Positions 18,802-28,105 of a stretch of DNA of 64,000 bases are shown piece after piece. Below the pieces are notes generated by a model. It worked only from the letters and a program-made list of their open reading frames with translations, was not told the origin of the DNA and did not search any database. Position numbers and translations under genes: made by a program. This DNA is from G965225705 sp965225705. GTDB lineage: Bacteria; Pseudomonadota; Alphaproteobacteria; Caulobacterales; Maricaulaceae. The DNA lies in assembly GCA_965225705.1 (NCBI GenBank), contig OZ245325.1, positions 620,001-684,000 on the forward strand. The letters are read 5' to 3'. Position 1 is the first letter of the stretch, and each line of letters begins with the position of its first letter.

Positions 18802-19135
18802 AATTTTAGAGAACAAACATCTTGTCCTGGATGTAAGAAAGAGTATTGTTGGAGCTCTCACCTGTCTTTTTGGCTTTTTTTTCTAAGATAGACCTTGCTC
18901 TTTCTTTTGACGCTCTGTCCAGCTGCTTCCCTAAACATAGAGAAAGTTTTTTTTAAACCTGTATCACAGCATATTATACCTCTACACCCTTTGATTTTGA
19001 TAACATATTGACCCTTTAAGGGAAGGGAGGTAGACCTCTGTTGAGTTCAAATTCACCATCTCTGTTTTTCTGATGCGGTAGGATTGTTCTTAAAATTTGT
19101 CTTTCCTTTTTTCATGAAAAAATGGTTCTTTTCTC
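18802..19135 (+). other. Intergenic region upstream of fdxA
   Basis: The interval holds T-rich strings and a small palindrome (GAGGT-AG-ACCTC near 19027-19039). It probably contains the fdxA promoter. No gene is seen. Confidence 0.4.
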
Positions 19136-19474
19136 ATGACATATTTAGTTACTGATGCCTGTGTGCGGTGTAAATATATGGATTGTGTCGAGGTTTGCCC
19201 TGTAGATTGTTTTTATGAAGGTGAAAACATGCTCGTCATTCATCCTGACGAATGTATTGACTGTGGTGTTTGTGAACCTGAATGCCCTGTGGATGCAATT
19301 TTACCTGATACAGAGGATGAACATGGGAAATGGCTGGCTATTAATGCTGAATATGCAGAGACCTGGCCAAATATTACAGAAAAAGGGGAGCCCCCTTCTG
19401 ATGCTGAGCAATATAGTGATGAAAAAGGAAAGTTCGAAAAATATTTTAACCCAAAACCGGGTTTGGGATCATAA
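19136..19474 (+). CDS. fdxA: 7Fe ferredoxin FdxA
   Basis: The 112-residue ferredoxin carries CVRCKYMDCVEVCPVDCFY and CIDCGVCEPECPVDAI, the cysteines for one 3Fe-4S and one 4Fe-4S cluster. The tail (NAEYAETWPNITEKGEPPSDA) is the extension seen in Azotobacter-type FdI and alphaproteobacterial FdxA. It is a low-potential electron carrier in the cytoplasm. It lies upstream of carD, a common alphaproteobacterial order. Confidence 0.96.
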   Translation: MTYLVTDACVRCKYMDCVEVCPVDCFYEGENMLVIHPDECIDCGVCEPECPVDAILPDTEDEHGKWLAINAEYAETWPNITEKGEPPSDAEQYSDEKGKFEKYFNPKPGLGS

Positions 19475-19856
19475 AAGAAGGCTATAAGGAAGGCGGATCT
19501 ATTCTCGTTCTTTATACCTGGGTTTGCCCCTCTTTATACAAAAGTCTCTCTTCCTCTGAATCTTAAGTTTGTAATTTTTATTTAAACATGATATAGAAGA
19601 CAGATAAATTTTGAACAGAAATTTTTGGGATAAAGTCTTTAAGCTTCAGGGGGGACTTTTAAGCCTTATCTTTTCGTAAGGTTTTTCCGTTCACAGGGGT
19701 GAGGGTGTTTGAGGTTTGCTCCTTATCTCTAAAGGATAAGGATGTGCAGGATTTTTTTGAGAGCACCTGAAAAAAAGGGGTGGGTGTTCCAGGGCGGTTT
19801 TGTATGTTTTTTCCTGTTTTTCAGAAGGGCTTTAAGAAAATATCTTAGGTGCAGAA
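19475..19856 (+). other. Intergenic region between fdxA and carD with small hairpins
   Basis: CCTTA at 19664-19668 pairs with TAAGG at 19677-19681 and is followed by TTTTT, a weak terminator candidate for fdxA. An 8-bp hairpin (TCCTTATC with GATAAGGA, 19720-19742) lies further on without a T tract. The rest probably holds the carD promoter. Confidence 0.4.
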
Positions 19857-20369
19857 ATGACAAAAACAGCAAATGATAACACAGATTTTCAGGTGGGTGA
19901 CTATATTGTCTATCCTGCCCATGGCGTTGGAAAGATTACGGGTATAGAGCGTGAAACCATTGTCGGGTTTGATGTTGAGGTTTATATTATCATGTTTGAG
20001 CAGGAGAAGATGGTTCTCCGTGTCCCAACAGATAAAGTGCAGACAGGAGGCATGCGTCCTCTTGCTGATGATAAGATTGTTAAAACAGCCCTGAAAATAC
20101 TCGGAGGCAAGGCTCGTATTCGCCGCGCTATGTGGAGCAGACGTGCCCAGGAATATGAAGCCAAGATCAATTCCGGTAATATGCTCTCTCTGGCAGAAGT
20201 TATTCGTGATCTCTATCGTGGTGACCAGCAACAGGAACAGTCTTACTCCGAACGTCAGCTCTATGAGGCTGCCCTGGATCGTTTTGCCCGTGAAGTGGCT
20301 GCTATTGATCAGGTGGACCTTGACACAGCTCTGGAACGTCTTTCCCACTCTTTCCGCAAAGCAGCCTGA
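19857..20369 (+). CDS. carD: CarD family transcription regulator
   Basis: The 170-residue protein begins with the CarD/TRCF RNA polymerase-interacting domain (FQVGDYIVYPAHGVGKITGIE, residues 10-70), which binds the beta subunit. A basic helical DNA-binding C-terminal domain follows (KIVKTALKILGGKARIRRAMWSRRAQEYEAKINSG). CarD/CdnL stabilises promoter open complexes, notably at rRNA and growth-related promoters. AGGTG precedes the ATG. Confidence 0.95.
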   Translation: MTKTANDNTDFQVGDYIVYPAHGVGKITGIERETIVGFDVEVYIIMFEQEKMVLRVPTDKVQTGGMRPLADDKIVKTALKILGGKARIRRAMWSRRAQEYEAKINSGNMLSLAEVIRDLYRGDQQQEQSYSERQLYEAALDRFAREVAAIDQVDLDTALERLSHSFRKAA

Positions 20370-20580
20370 TTCATAGACCACCTGCCTTGTGCCATGATAC
20401 TTGAATTGAAGATAAGGTCATGCTGATGATGCAACTTCTTTGAAGCTTAAATATATGCTTCGGCATTTAGCGCAGGGGTCTTCCAAAAGCCTGAGTGACA
20501 ACATTGATCAGAATGAAAAATGCACATATTTCCCCCATCTTCCTGATGGGCTGGATTTTATTTTAGCATAGAACTTTTTA

Positions 20581-20616
20581 GAAAACAGGCAACCAGAATG
20601 GGGAAAGCCTGTTTTC
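20581..20616. terminator. Hairpin between convergent carD and rlpA
   Basis: A perfect 10-bp stem (GAAAACAGGC with GCCTGTTTTC) encloses a 16-base loop in the gap between two converging genes. Neither side has a long T tract, so it is a plausible but not certain bidirectional terminator. Confidence 0.55.
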
Positions 20617-20641
20617 CTCACACGATAAAAACAAAATTATC

Positions 20642-21850
20642 TCAAAACTTTGAGATAACAAAAGCACTTTCATACCCCATAACTGCAAGGCGAAGGCGGG
20701 CTTTATCTGCCTCATCACGGGACGTATAAGGGCCTAGCAAGACACGATAAATGTCTTTTTGAAGGACCCTGGCTGGCTGGATAACAGCACGACCCGTTGC
20801 CTGAACCCGTTGCAAAAAAAGTTCTGCTTTAAGGTGTTCTGCAAAAGAAGCGACCTGGACATAGTGTTCACCCGTCAGGGAAGGTGAGGGGGGCAGTAAT
20901 TTGTCATGGTGTAGGGGTGGGGGTGTTTGCGCCTGCACTGGAAGAGGTTTTACATGACGCTGGGAAACAGATGGTTCTGCAACAGATGTTATGTGTCCGG
21001 GCCTGGAGGCTTTTGAAGCCTGCTGTGGAGGAGAATCCGGAGAAGGAAATGGTTTGGAATGTGATAAAAGAGGCTTGGCTACCACAAAGGGCGCTGGTCT
21101 GCCTCTTCCCGGGGGCGGGATATTTGGACGTGGTTGAGAGATAAATTTTGATGCATGAGATGTCACGGATTTAACAGTTTTAGGAAGGGTTTTCAGCTCC
21201 GTTTTTGCCTGTTTCGCAGATGTTATCCGTGCAGGGGAAGGAGCAGGTTGAGAGTTTTTTCGTACAGGACGTTTTACCTTATGAGGTGCCCCGCGGGATG
21301 AGGCATATTGAAAGCGTCTCTTTTTCTTGTGTGAACGCGGCAGGGCGGTGCCATATTTTGTTGCTTCACCAATATATTCAACGCGAACGCGAGCTTTGCC
21401 CTGAAGATAAAAGCCCAGTTTTTTAGCAACACCTTTACTGACATCAATAATACGCCCTTTAATGAAAGGACCACGATCATTGACACGTACAACAAGGCTG
21501 GCTCCATTTTCAAGATTGGTCACACGGGCAAGACTTGGCAGGGGAAGTGTTTTATGAGCCGCTGTATCTGTGTTTTGATTAAAGACTTCCCCACTTGCTG
21601 TTTTACGCCCATGAAACTTCCCGCCATACCAGGAGGCAATCCCCGTTTTTTTATACTGAGGTTCATGACGCGGTTTATATCTTTTTCCTAAGGCTTTATA
21701 GGGGCGTCCTACTTTTTGTGGGACAGCCGCCCTGTTTGAGATGACAAGAGGGGCCGGTTTATACGTGGCTTTTTGGCCTTTTCCGTGACGGGAGGAGCAT
21801 GCACTAAGAACAAGAACAGCACATAAAGACAGAAAAATCACAAGGCGCAT
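20642..21850 (-). CDS. rlpA: RlpA-like septal lipoprotein with SPOR domain
   Basis: The 402-residue protein has a lipoprotein signal (LCAVLVLSAC). The double-psi beta-barrel domain (about 65-155) contains GIASWYGGKFHGRKTASGE, LPLPSLARVTNL and VRVNDRGPF. A long Pro/Lys-rich linker (about 165-320) leads to a C-terminal SPOR domain (YVQVASFAEHLKAELFL to the end) that binds denuded glycan strands at the septum. RlpA homologues are lytic transglycosylases acting on stripped glycan. Confidence 0.94.
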   Translation of the reverse strand: MRLVIFLSLCAVLVLSACSSRHGKGQKATYKPAPLVISNRAAVPQKVGRPYKALGKRYKPRHEPQYKKTGIASWYGGKFHGRKTASGEVFNQNTDTAAHKTLPLPSLARVTNLENGASLVVRVNDRGPFIKGRIIDVSKGVAKKLGFYLQGKARVRVEYIGEATKYGTALPRSHKKKRRFQYASSRGAPHKVKRPVRKNSQPAPSPARITSAKQAKTELKTLPKTVKSVTSHASKFISQPRPNIPPPGRGRPAPFVVAKPLLSHSKPFPSPDSPPQQASKASRPGHITSVAEPSVSQRHVKPLPVQAQTPPPLHHDKLLPPSPSLTGEHYVQVASFAEHLKAELFLQRVQATGRAVIQPARVLQKDIYRVLLGPYTSRDEADKARLRLAVMGYESAFVISKF

Positions 21851-22235
21851 GAGAGGAGACCCATAAGAAAAAGGATGATTTTTATCATCAGCCTGGCCGT
21901 GGTGTTATTCTTTTTTCTCTATATATCATCTTTTTTTACATGAATATATTATTTGTCTTTATCCGGAGATCCAGGCTTTAAAAAAAATCTCCAGACAGAA
22001 GACGGAAAAACAGTATTTTAAACATAGTCTTAAAGCTTAAGCAAGAAGGGGGATATACCTTCCCTGTTTGAGGGAGACAGGCCCCGTAAGTTTTTTATTT
22101 CCTTTGTCAGGGAAGTTTCTTTTTTGTTCCCTGAGGTTTTGAGAGAGGTGATCATCTGAGGTGTGAGGTCCGGAAGAAAACCCCATCTCTTCTCTCTTCG
22201 AGCCCTATACTTTTGACGGTGAAAGGAAGAGGCGT
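21851..22235 (-). other. Intergenic region between rlpA and nadK
   Basis: A short hairpin (GATGAT-TTT-ATCATC near 21875-21890) lies close to rlpA. The middle is AT-rich (21920-22050) and probably carries the minus-strand rlpA promoter. No gene or RNA was recognised. Confidence 0.4.
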
Positions 22236-23012
22236 TTATGAGATAAACTGTTCACGGAAAATGCGTTCATTTAAGGGATAGACGGAATCAAACATAAGAC
22301 GCGCTTTTTTTGTACGATCAACCTTAACAACAATTTCTATGGCATCACGATGTTCGCGATTGTCTGCTGTTGCGCTGACAGGACGGTGATCGGAATCCAG
22401 AATTTCCAGCATAATTTCAGCGTCATAAGGCAAAAGTGCCCCCCGCCAGCGCCGTGGTCTGAACGCACTGATAGGGGTGAGGGCAAGAATACGGGCATCA
22501 AGAGGTAAAATAGGGCCATGAGCAGAATGGTTGTAAGCTGTAGAGCCTGCAGGTGTTGCGACAAGAACACCATCCGCCACCAGTTTTTCCAGGCGTATCT
22601 GACCATCCACGGTTATTCTTATTCTGGCAGATTGATGGGTTTGACGTAAAAGCGCCACTTCATTGAGAGCATATTCTTCAAAAGATCGGCCGTGACTATC
22701 CTTCATGGTGACATGCAAAGGGTGAATTCCGGCAAGTATTGCTGTTTGAAGACGCTGATAGAGTTCCTCTTCATCATAGGCATTCATGAGAAAACCTACC
22801 GTTCCTTTGTTCATGCCATAAACAGGTTTTTGGGTGATTATGGAGCGTTTCAGAACATCCAGCATAAAGCCATCGCCCCCCAGGGCAACAAGAATATCAG
22901 CCTCCTCAGGAGCGACATGTTCATAACGTTTCTTTAAAGCTTCACAGGCTTGCAGAGCTTCCGGGCGGGGCCCTGCCAGAAAAGCAAGCTTAGGTATGTT
23001 CTGCGTGTTCAT
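22236..23012 (-). CDS. nadK: NAD kinase
   Basis: NadK phosphorylates NAD+ to NADP+. The 258-residue form starts MNTQNIPKLAFLAG at 23012, behind AAAGGAGACCTC; the frame extends upstream, but that part looks non-coding. Family motifs are LVALGGDGFML (GGDG), GMNKGTVGFLM, EYALNEVALLR and DGVLVATPAGSTAYNHSAHGP. Confidence 0.95.
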   Translation of the reverse strand: MNTQNIPKLAFLAGPRPEALQACEALKKRYEHVAPEEADILVALGGDGFMLDVLKRSIITQKPVYGMNKGTVGFLMNAYDEEELYQRLQTAILAGIHPLHVTMKDSHGRSFEEYALNEVALLRQTHQSARIRITVDGQIRLEKLVADGVLVATPAGSTAYNHSAHGPILPLDARILALTPISAFRPRRWRGALLPYDAEIMLEILDSDHRPVSATADNREHRDAIEIVVKVDRTKKARLMFDSVYPLNERIFREQFIS

Positions 23013-23245
23013 GAGGTCTCCTTTCCTGACAGTGTGAGCTGAAAAAACACTGAGATCCGGATGGGGCATGCCTTTAAAAACCTGCCATGATGGCATGGCC
23101 TTGTCAAAGAAAAGGTATCTAATGTCAGAAGGAGAGGAAAAAACAGGGCTTAAGAAAAAGGGGAACAAAGCCGTGATGTGCACAAGGCCATGTCCCCTTC
23201 TGATGATCTCTCAGGAAGCAGGATCAAAAAGAATATTTTTATGGT

Positions 23246-23863
23246 TTAGGAGGAATAGAACTCGATAACGAGGTTAGGTTCCATTCTGGCCCCATAAGGT
23301 GTTTCTGCAAGATCCGGAAGACGGACAAAGTTTGCTGTCATGGCTTTGGGATCCACATTAATATAGTCCGGAATATCCCGCTCTGCGGATTCAAGGGCTT
23401 CAAGAACCAGAGCCATAGAACGTGATTTTTCTCTCACCTCAATAACATCCCCGGGCTTACAGCGGTAAGAGGGGATGTTGACGCGTTGTCCGTTGACCTT
23501 CACATGGCCATGATTGACAAACTGACGTGCAGAAAAAACGGTAGGTGTAAATTTTGCTCTGTAAACCAGGGCATCAAGGCGGGATTCAAGGAAAGCAATA
23601 AGATTTTCAGCCGTGTTGCCTTTGGCACGGGCAGCATCTTTATAAATGCGTAAAAATTGCTTTTCTGTGATATTACCGTAATAGCCTTTAAGCTTTTGCT
23701 TGGCCATAAGCTGGAGGCCGAAATCAGACATTTTTCCACGGCGGCTTTGTCCATGCTGGCCGGGGCCGTAGGAGCGACGGTTAAAGGGGCTTTTGGGGCG
23801 TCCCCAGATGTTTTCCCCCATACGGCGGTCAATTTTGTATTTGGCTGTGTGACGTTTGCTCAT
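23246..23863 (-). CDS. rpsD: 30S ribosomal protein S4
   Basis: This 205-residue S4 starts MSKRHTAKYKIDRRMGENIWG, the alphaproteobacterial style. The S4 RNA-binding domain (ESRLDALVYRAKFTPTVFSARQFVNHGHVKVNG) is intact. The start at 23863 has AGAGGA upstream; upstream codons in frame are not family-like. S4 nucleates 30S assembly. It is a single gene here rather than part of the alpha operon, as is usual in alphaproteobacteria. Confidence 0.97.
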   Translation of the reverse strand: MSKRHTAKYKIDRRMGENIWGRPKSPFNRRSYGPGQHGQSRRGKMSDFGLQLMAKQKLKGYYGNITEKQFLRIYKDAARAKGNTAENLIAFLESRLDALVYRAKFTPTVFSARQFVNHGHVKVNGQRVNIPSYRCKPGDVIEVREKSRSMALVLEALESAERDIPDYINVDPKAMTANFVRLPDLAETPYGARMEPNLVIEFYSS

Positions 23864-23944
23864 AGAAATCCTCTTTTCGCGGGGCCCGGTGGCGTGTTGA
23901 CCACAATAAAAACGACGGGGAATCCGCACTCGTTGATCAAAATA

Positions 23945-23970
23945 TGCATGCCCCCTTTAGGGCGCATGCA
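23945..23970 (-). terminator. Hairpin after the lepB-rnc-era operon
   Basis: TGCATGC pairs with GCATGCA, followed inward by a C-C mismatch and CCC-TTTA-GGG. On the minus strand it is followed by TATTTTG. It lies between the era stop and the rpsD start, so it may end the era transcript or act in the rpsD leader. Confidence 0.45.
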
Positions 23971-24146
23971 GACCCATCTGTGAGCGAGGCTCCGGAAGGG
24001 CAGAAAGCATAGATACGGTTTTCTTCTCTTATGTCAAGGCTTTTAAGGGACAAAGAGGGAAGAGGTCGGCAGAACAGGACCCACGCTTTCCTATGCTCCT
24101 TTCTGATCCATCAGAGGAGAGAGTCTTCGGTGTGAGAGCCGAAAGG

Positions 24147-25133
24147 TCATGTCTCATCCTGGGAACCAGAGGGCTGAAAACTTAAGCCCAAAGCCTGATA
24201 ATACGCGGGATCCTCCATCCAGCGGGGCCGAAGCGCAATCCTGATAAAAAGATGGATATCTGTTTTGAAGATCTGCTTCATATCTTCTCGCGCTGCACGA
24301 CTTATGGCTTTGGTGGTTTCACCTTTATGCCCCAAAATCATAGCACGATGACGTTCATGAAGAACATAGACAGTTTGTTCCAGACGCATTCCCCCCTTTT
24401 TCAGATGCTCTGTCTCATGTGTCTCAACAGTCATGACATATGGTAGTTCTTCATGAAGACGCAGAAGAATTTTCTCACGCGTTATCTCAGAGGCCATAAG
24501 CCTCAAAGGCATATCTTTGACCTGATCCCCGGGATAAAGCCACGGGCCTTCAGGCATATGACGGACAAGACCCTGTTTGAGATTCTCAAGCCCGTCCCCT
24601 GTTTTCGCTGAAATCATATACACGTCATCATAAAGATTTTCCTCATAAAGAGAGGCTGTAATCTCCAAAAGTGCCGGGCGTGCCAGAGCATCTGTTTTAT
24701 TAAGTGTTAAGAAAACAGGTTTGTTTTTTCTGAGGCTTAATCTTTTTTGTACCTGACGTGTCTGAAGGCGTGCCTGCTGGTCAGCTTTTGAAGCTTTGCC
24801 CCGTGCCAGGCGGGCTTCGGGACAGGCATCAACCAGGTGAACAATGCAGTCTGCTTCCCCTGCACCAAGCCAGGCTGATTCTATCATCGCTTTATCCAGG
24901 CGGCGTCTGGGTGTGAAAATGCCAGGTGTGTCGAGAAGAAGAATCTGGGTTTTATCCTCAACCATAACGCCACGGACAGGAAAGCGGGTTGTCTGTACCT
25001 TGTGCGTGACAATAGCAACCTTTTCTCCCACAAGTTTGTTGATAAGCGTTGATTTTCCGGCATTAGAGGCCCCGACAAGGGCTGCAAGGCCCGCATGAGT
25101 TTGTAGGGAGGGGGACGGTCTGTCTTTTGTCAT
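24147..25133 (-). CDS. era: GTPase Era
   Basis: Era binds 16S rRNA and helps 30S maturation. G1 is LVGASNAGKST, G2 lies near KVQTTRFPVRGV, G3 is LLLDTPGIF, G4 is TLNKTD and G5 is ISAKTGDG. A C-terminal KH domain follows (QTVYVLHERHRAMILGHKGETTKAISRAAREDM). The 328-residue protein is slightly longer than E. coli Era (301). Its start overlaps the rnc stop by 4 bases (ATGA), indicating coupled translation. Confidence 0.96.
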   Translation of the reverse strand: MTKDRPSPSLQTHAGLAALVGASNAGKSTLINKLVGEKVAIVTHKVQTTRFPVRGVMVEDKTQILLLDTPGIFTPRRRLDKAMIESAWLGAGEADCIVHLVDACPEARLARGKASKADQQARLQTRQVQKRLSLRKNKPVFLTLNKTDALARPALLEITASLYEENLYDDVYMISAKTGDGLENLKQGLVRHMPEGPWLYPGDQVKDMPLRLMASEITREKILLRLHEELPYVMTVETHETEHLKKGGMRLEQTVYVLHERHRAMILGHKGETTKAISRAAREDMKQIFKTDIHLFIRIALRPRWMEDPAYYQALGLSFQPSGSQDET

Positions 25134-25822
25134 GAGGAAATATCATTTAAAAGGTTTTGGGCGGCGTCCTGTTCCGCTGCCCTTTTAGAAAAGCCTTTGC
25201 CCCTGCCACGGCGTTTGTTATCAAGGGTTACCTCAACATAAAAACAGGGATCATGATCAGGTCCGGTCTGTTTGATCATTTTATAAACAGGGAGGCTTTG
25301 TCCCCGTTTAAGGGCCCGGTCCTGAAGAAGACTTTTGGGATCAGACAGGCTTTGCGGTGATATATCCCGGGCTTTAGAAAAACTGTCGCCCCAAAAACGC
25401 AGGATGAAATTTTGTGCAGCCTCCAGACCACCATCCAGATAAAGGGCTGCAATAAAGGCTTCGCACGTGTCCCCCAAAATATTTTCCCGTTTGCGCCCCC
25501 CCTGGGCAGCTTCTGCCGGTGAGAGGCGAAGATAGGTCCCAAGACCAGCTTTTTTTGCAGCTTCCGCACAGGCTTTTTTACGAACAAGGGCATTGAGCTG
25601 AAGAGAAAGCATGCCTTCCTGGACATGAGGTTCCAGACGATAAAAATGCTCCGCAACAATAAGCCCCAAAATCCTGTCCCCTAAAAATTCAAGACGCTGA
25701 TTATCTTCCTGTTCCTGACCATAGCTGGCATGTGTGAGGGCCCGAAGGGCAAGTGCAGGATTTTTAAAATCATACCCTATTTTAGCTTCCAGGTTTGTGA
25801 GAGGGTGTTTTTTTTTACTCAT
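25130..25822 (-). CDS. rnc: Ribonuclease III
   Basis: RNase III cleaves double-stranded RNA, including rRNA precursors. The 230-residue protein has the signature NQRLEFLGDRILGLIVA, the second catalytic acidic patch NILGDTCEAFIAALYLDGG, and a C-terminal dsRNA-binding domain (KRAAEQDAAQNLL). It overlaps lepB upstream and era downstream by 4 bases each, the standard lepB-rnc-era operon. Confidence 0.97.
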   Translation of the reverse strand: MSKKKHPLTNLEAKIGYDFKNPALALRALTHASYGQEQEDNQRLEFLGDRILGLIVAEHFYRLEPHVQEGMLSLQLNALVRKKACAEAAKKAGLGTYLRLSPAEAAQGGRKRENILGDTCEAFIAALYLDGGLEAAQNFILRFWGDSFSKARDISPQSLSDPKSLLQDRALKRGQSLPVYKMIKQTGPDHDPCFYVEVTLDNKRRGRGKGFSKRAAEQDAAQNLLNDISS

Positions 25823-26601
25823 TCTATCTTTTTAAAGAAATGTCCGGGACGAAAATGATACCATGTCCAGGGTTTCAGGATACTGAATTTCTCATCAACA
25901 GAAAACATGATAAAACGAGCTTTTCCGACAAGGTTAACCTCCGGCACAAAACTGATACCCCTTGGGGGAAGAAACCGGCTGTCTGCAGAATTATCCCGGT
26001 TATCACCCATCATAAAATAATGATCTTCAGGCACAGTGAAGACCTCTGTATCATCTGCTTCAGTATTCGGTTGCGAATCACGAATAATATAACTGGCTCC
26101 GTTCGGAAGGGTTTCACGATAAAAGCGCACAGAAGGGGGCTCTGTCGTGCCATCCGGACTTGCCTCAAGCATGTCTTGCCGGACAGCTTGTCCATTAAGA
26201 TATAAGACACCCCCACGCATTTGTACAGTATCGCCCGGCAGCCCAACAATACGTTTGATGAAATCACGGCATTTCCGGTATATACGGCCTTTAATATGAA
26301 TACGACAATCATCAGAAGGAGTTTTGAAAACAGCAACATCCCCGCGTTTTGGAGCATGATTAAATAAGCGTTTGTCCGGGAGGGCATTGATAATCAACGG
26401 GGCGGAGGAATATTTGCTGTATCCATAGGAATATTTGGTTGTCATGATAAAATCACCCTCTCTAAGGCCAGGCTCCATAGAGCTTGAGGGAATGTAGAAA
26501 GGTTGTGCCAGAAGGCTGCGTATGACAAAAAAAACAAGCAGAAACCAAAACATATCACGCAGAAGGGTAAAAAAACTTTCTTTCTTTTTAGGTTTTTTCA
26601 T
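25819..26601 (-). CDS. lepB: Signal peptidase I
   Basis: LepB cleaves signal peptides at the outer face of the inner membrane. One N-terminal membrane helix (about residues 12-32) precedes the catalytic Ser box PSSSMEPGL and the Lys box KRIVGLPGDTV. GDNRDNSADSRF is the third conserved box. The protein has 260 residues. GGAAAGAAACTG precedes the ATG. It is the first gene of the lepB-rnc-era operon. Confidence 0.97.
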   Translation of the reverse strand: MKKPKKKESFFTLLRDMFWFLLVFFVIRSLLAQPFYIPSSSMEPGLREGDFIMTTKYSYGYSKYSSAPLIINALPDKRLFNHAPKRGDVAVFKTPSDDCRIHIKGRIYRKCRDFIKRIVGLPGDTVQMRGGVLYLNGQAVRQDMLEASPDGTTEPPSVRFYRETLPNGASYIIRDSQPNTEADDTEVFTVPEDHYFMMGDNRDNSADSRFLPPRGISFVPEVNLVGKARFIMFSVDEKFSILKPWTWYHFRPGHFFKKIE

Positions 26602-26822
26602 CAGTTTCTTTCCGAATGGAGGTCTGGGGTGGCATGTTTATACGTGTATCTCTGTGGTGAAGATCAGGATATGTTTTTCATAGCCAGAAAATATCAACAA
26701 ATCTGCTCCATACGGGAAATGTCCTCAAAAAGCAAGAAACTTAAAAAAGAAGCTGGTTCTTGAAAAAAGCAAAAGGGTCTTTTATTCTCTTTCTCTCAGA
26801 CAGGATAACAAAGAGGTAAAAC

Positions 26823-27113
26823 ATGTATCATCGTGGAGACATGGATATTCGTTCACAGAAAAAGGGATTTAATGCATTTATGCATTTCCTGATTTGGTTT
26901 TCCGGTGTTATAGGCCTTCTTATTCTGGGGCTTACCCTTATTTTTGCGGCCGGGGTGCCCTGGTTTTTCTCCCTTGTGGTGACAGCGATTATTGGTATTT
27001 TTATTGGCCTTTTTACGGATATGAAGATAACATGGTATCTTTTTGTTGCGGGGTCTTTTGTCCTCACCAGCCTTATAGGCCTGATGATAAGACTGGCCAG
27101 CACAGCTTTGTGA
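26823..27113 (+). CDS. aa3-type cytochrome oxidase subunit IV-like small membrane protein
   Basis: The 96-residue protein begins with the short subunit IV pattern DMDIRSQKKGFNAFMHFLIWFS, then has a membrane helix (about 22-45). It continues with one or two more helices, making it longer than the minimal ~45-residue subunit. It probably assists an aa3 cytochrome c oxidase encoded elsewhere. AGAGGTAAAAC precedes the ATG. Confidence 0.65.
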   Translation: MYHRGDMDIRSQKKGFNAFMHFLIWFSGVIGLLILGLTLIFAAGVPWFFSLVVTAIIGIFIGLFTDMKITWYLFVAGSFVLTSLIGLMIRLASTAL

Positions 27114-27333
27114 GGTGTGCTCCTGTTATTTTGACAGAAAAGCCGGGGTGTAAGCTTTATGAGGGCTGTGGTCTTTTTGTAGTCCTGCATGCTTCATAAA
27201 AAGGCCAGAAGGAACCAGATTTTTTATCCGGAACATCTGGCATGATGATCTTCTAAAAACAAGGCTCTTTTTATTGTGTTTTTAAGGTTTTCTGTCCCAG
27301 AATAAGGGGCCAGGAGGCAGAAAGGTTCCCATA

Positions 27334-28020
27334 ATGTCACGACACGAAAAAGATGCATCCCATCACCACGAAAAAAAGACTGGTTTCGGTGCATGGGTCC
27401 GCAATCGTCTTATCACAGGTATTGTGGTGGCAGCTCCTATCACCCTGACGGTCTGGCTGGTTTTTTCTTTTGTCAATTTTGTTGATCAACGTGTCAAACC
27501 TCTCATCCCTAAGCCATACAATCCTGAAACTTATCTTCCGTTTGCCATACCGGGGCTTGGGGTTGTTGTTGTTCTTCTTGTGCTGACCATTCTTGGAACT
27601 TTGACGGCTAATATTCTGGGGCGTACCCTTTTGAAATTTGGAGAAGGTCTCGTTGATCGTGTGCCCTTCATTCGGGCAGTTTACAGCACCATAAAACAGA
27701 TTATCGACATGATAGCGTCGCAAAAAGAGCGATCTTTTCGTGAGGTTTGTCTGATTGAATACCCAAAGCCGGGTGTCTATGCACTTGGGTTTATTTCAGG
27801 AGACGCCAAAGGGGAGCTGAAAGAAAGTTTAGGTGAGGACTATGTCGGTGTGTTTGTTCCGACGGCCCCTAACCCAACCTCAGGCTTTCTTCTTTATGAA
27901 AAACGTGACAACTTAAAACTGCTTGATATAAAACCGGAAACAGGGGCCAGGCTTATTCTGTCCCTTGGTCTTGTCTCCCCCGAAGAAGCACGAAAAATGA
28001 CCAAACAGGAGACATTGTGA
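27334..28020 (+). CDS. DUF502 family membrane protein
   Basis: The 228-residue protein has a His-rich cytoplasmic N-terminus and two membrane helices (about 28-50 and 72-95). It carries the DUF502 core VDRVPFIRAVYSTIKQIIDMI, VCLIEYPKPGVYALGFI and VFVPTAPNPTSGFLLYE. The role is not established; in plants the relative LCV is membrane-located. It is convergent with clpB, with 85 bases between. Confidence 0.92.
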   Translation: MSRHEKDASHHHEKKTGFGAWVRNRLITGIVVAAPITLTVWLVFSFVNFVDQRVKPLIPKPYNPETYLPFAIPGLGVVVVLLVLTILGTLTANILGRTLLKFGEGLVDRVPFIRAVYSTIKQIIDMIASQKERSFREVCLIEYPKPGVYALGFISGDAKGELKESLGEDYVGVFVPTAPNPTSGFLLYEKRDNLKLLDIKPETGARLILSLGLVSPEEARKMTKQETL

Positions 28021-28105
28021 TATCACAAACCTTTACCGTAAGTTCTTTATAGAATCTGTTGTTTTTTATAATGTTTGGGATCAAAAGCCTGTATGTTCCC
28101 GTTCC

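Noticed and set aside
19041..19062. tRNA T-arm-like string (GAGTTCAAATTC) upstream of fdxA
   Set aside because: No acceptor, D or anticodon stems could be placed around it.
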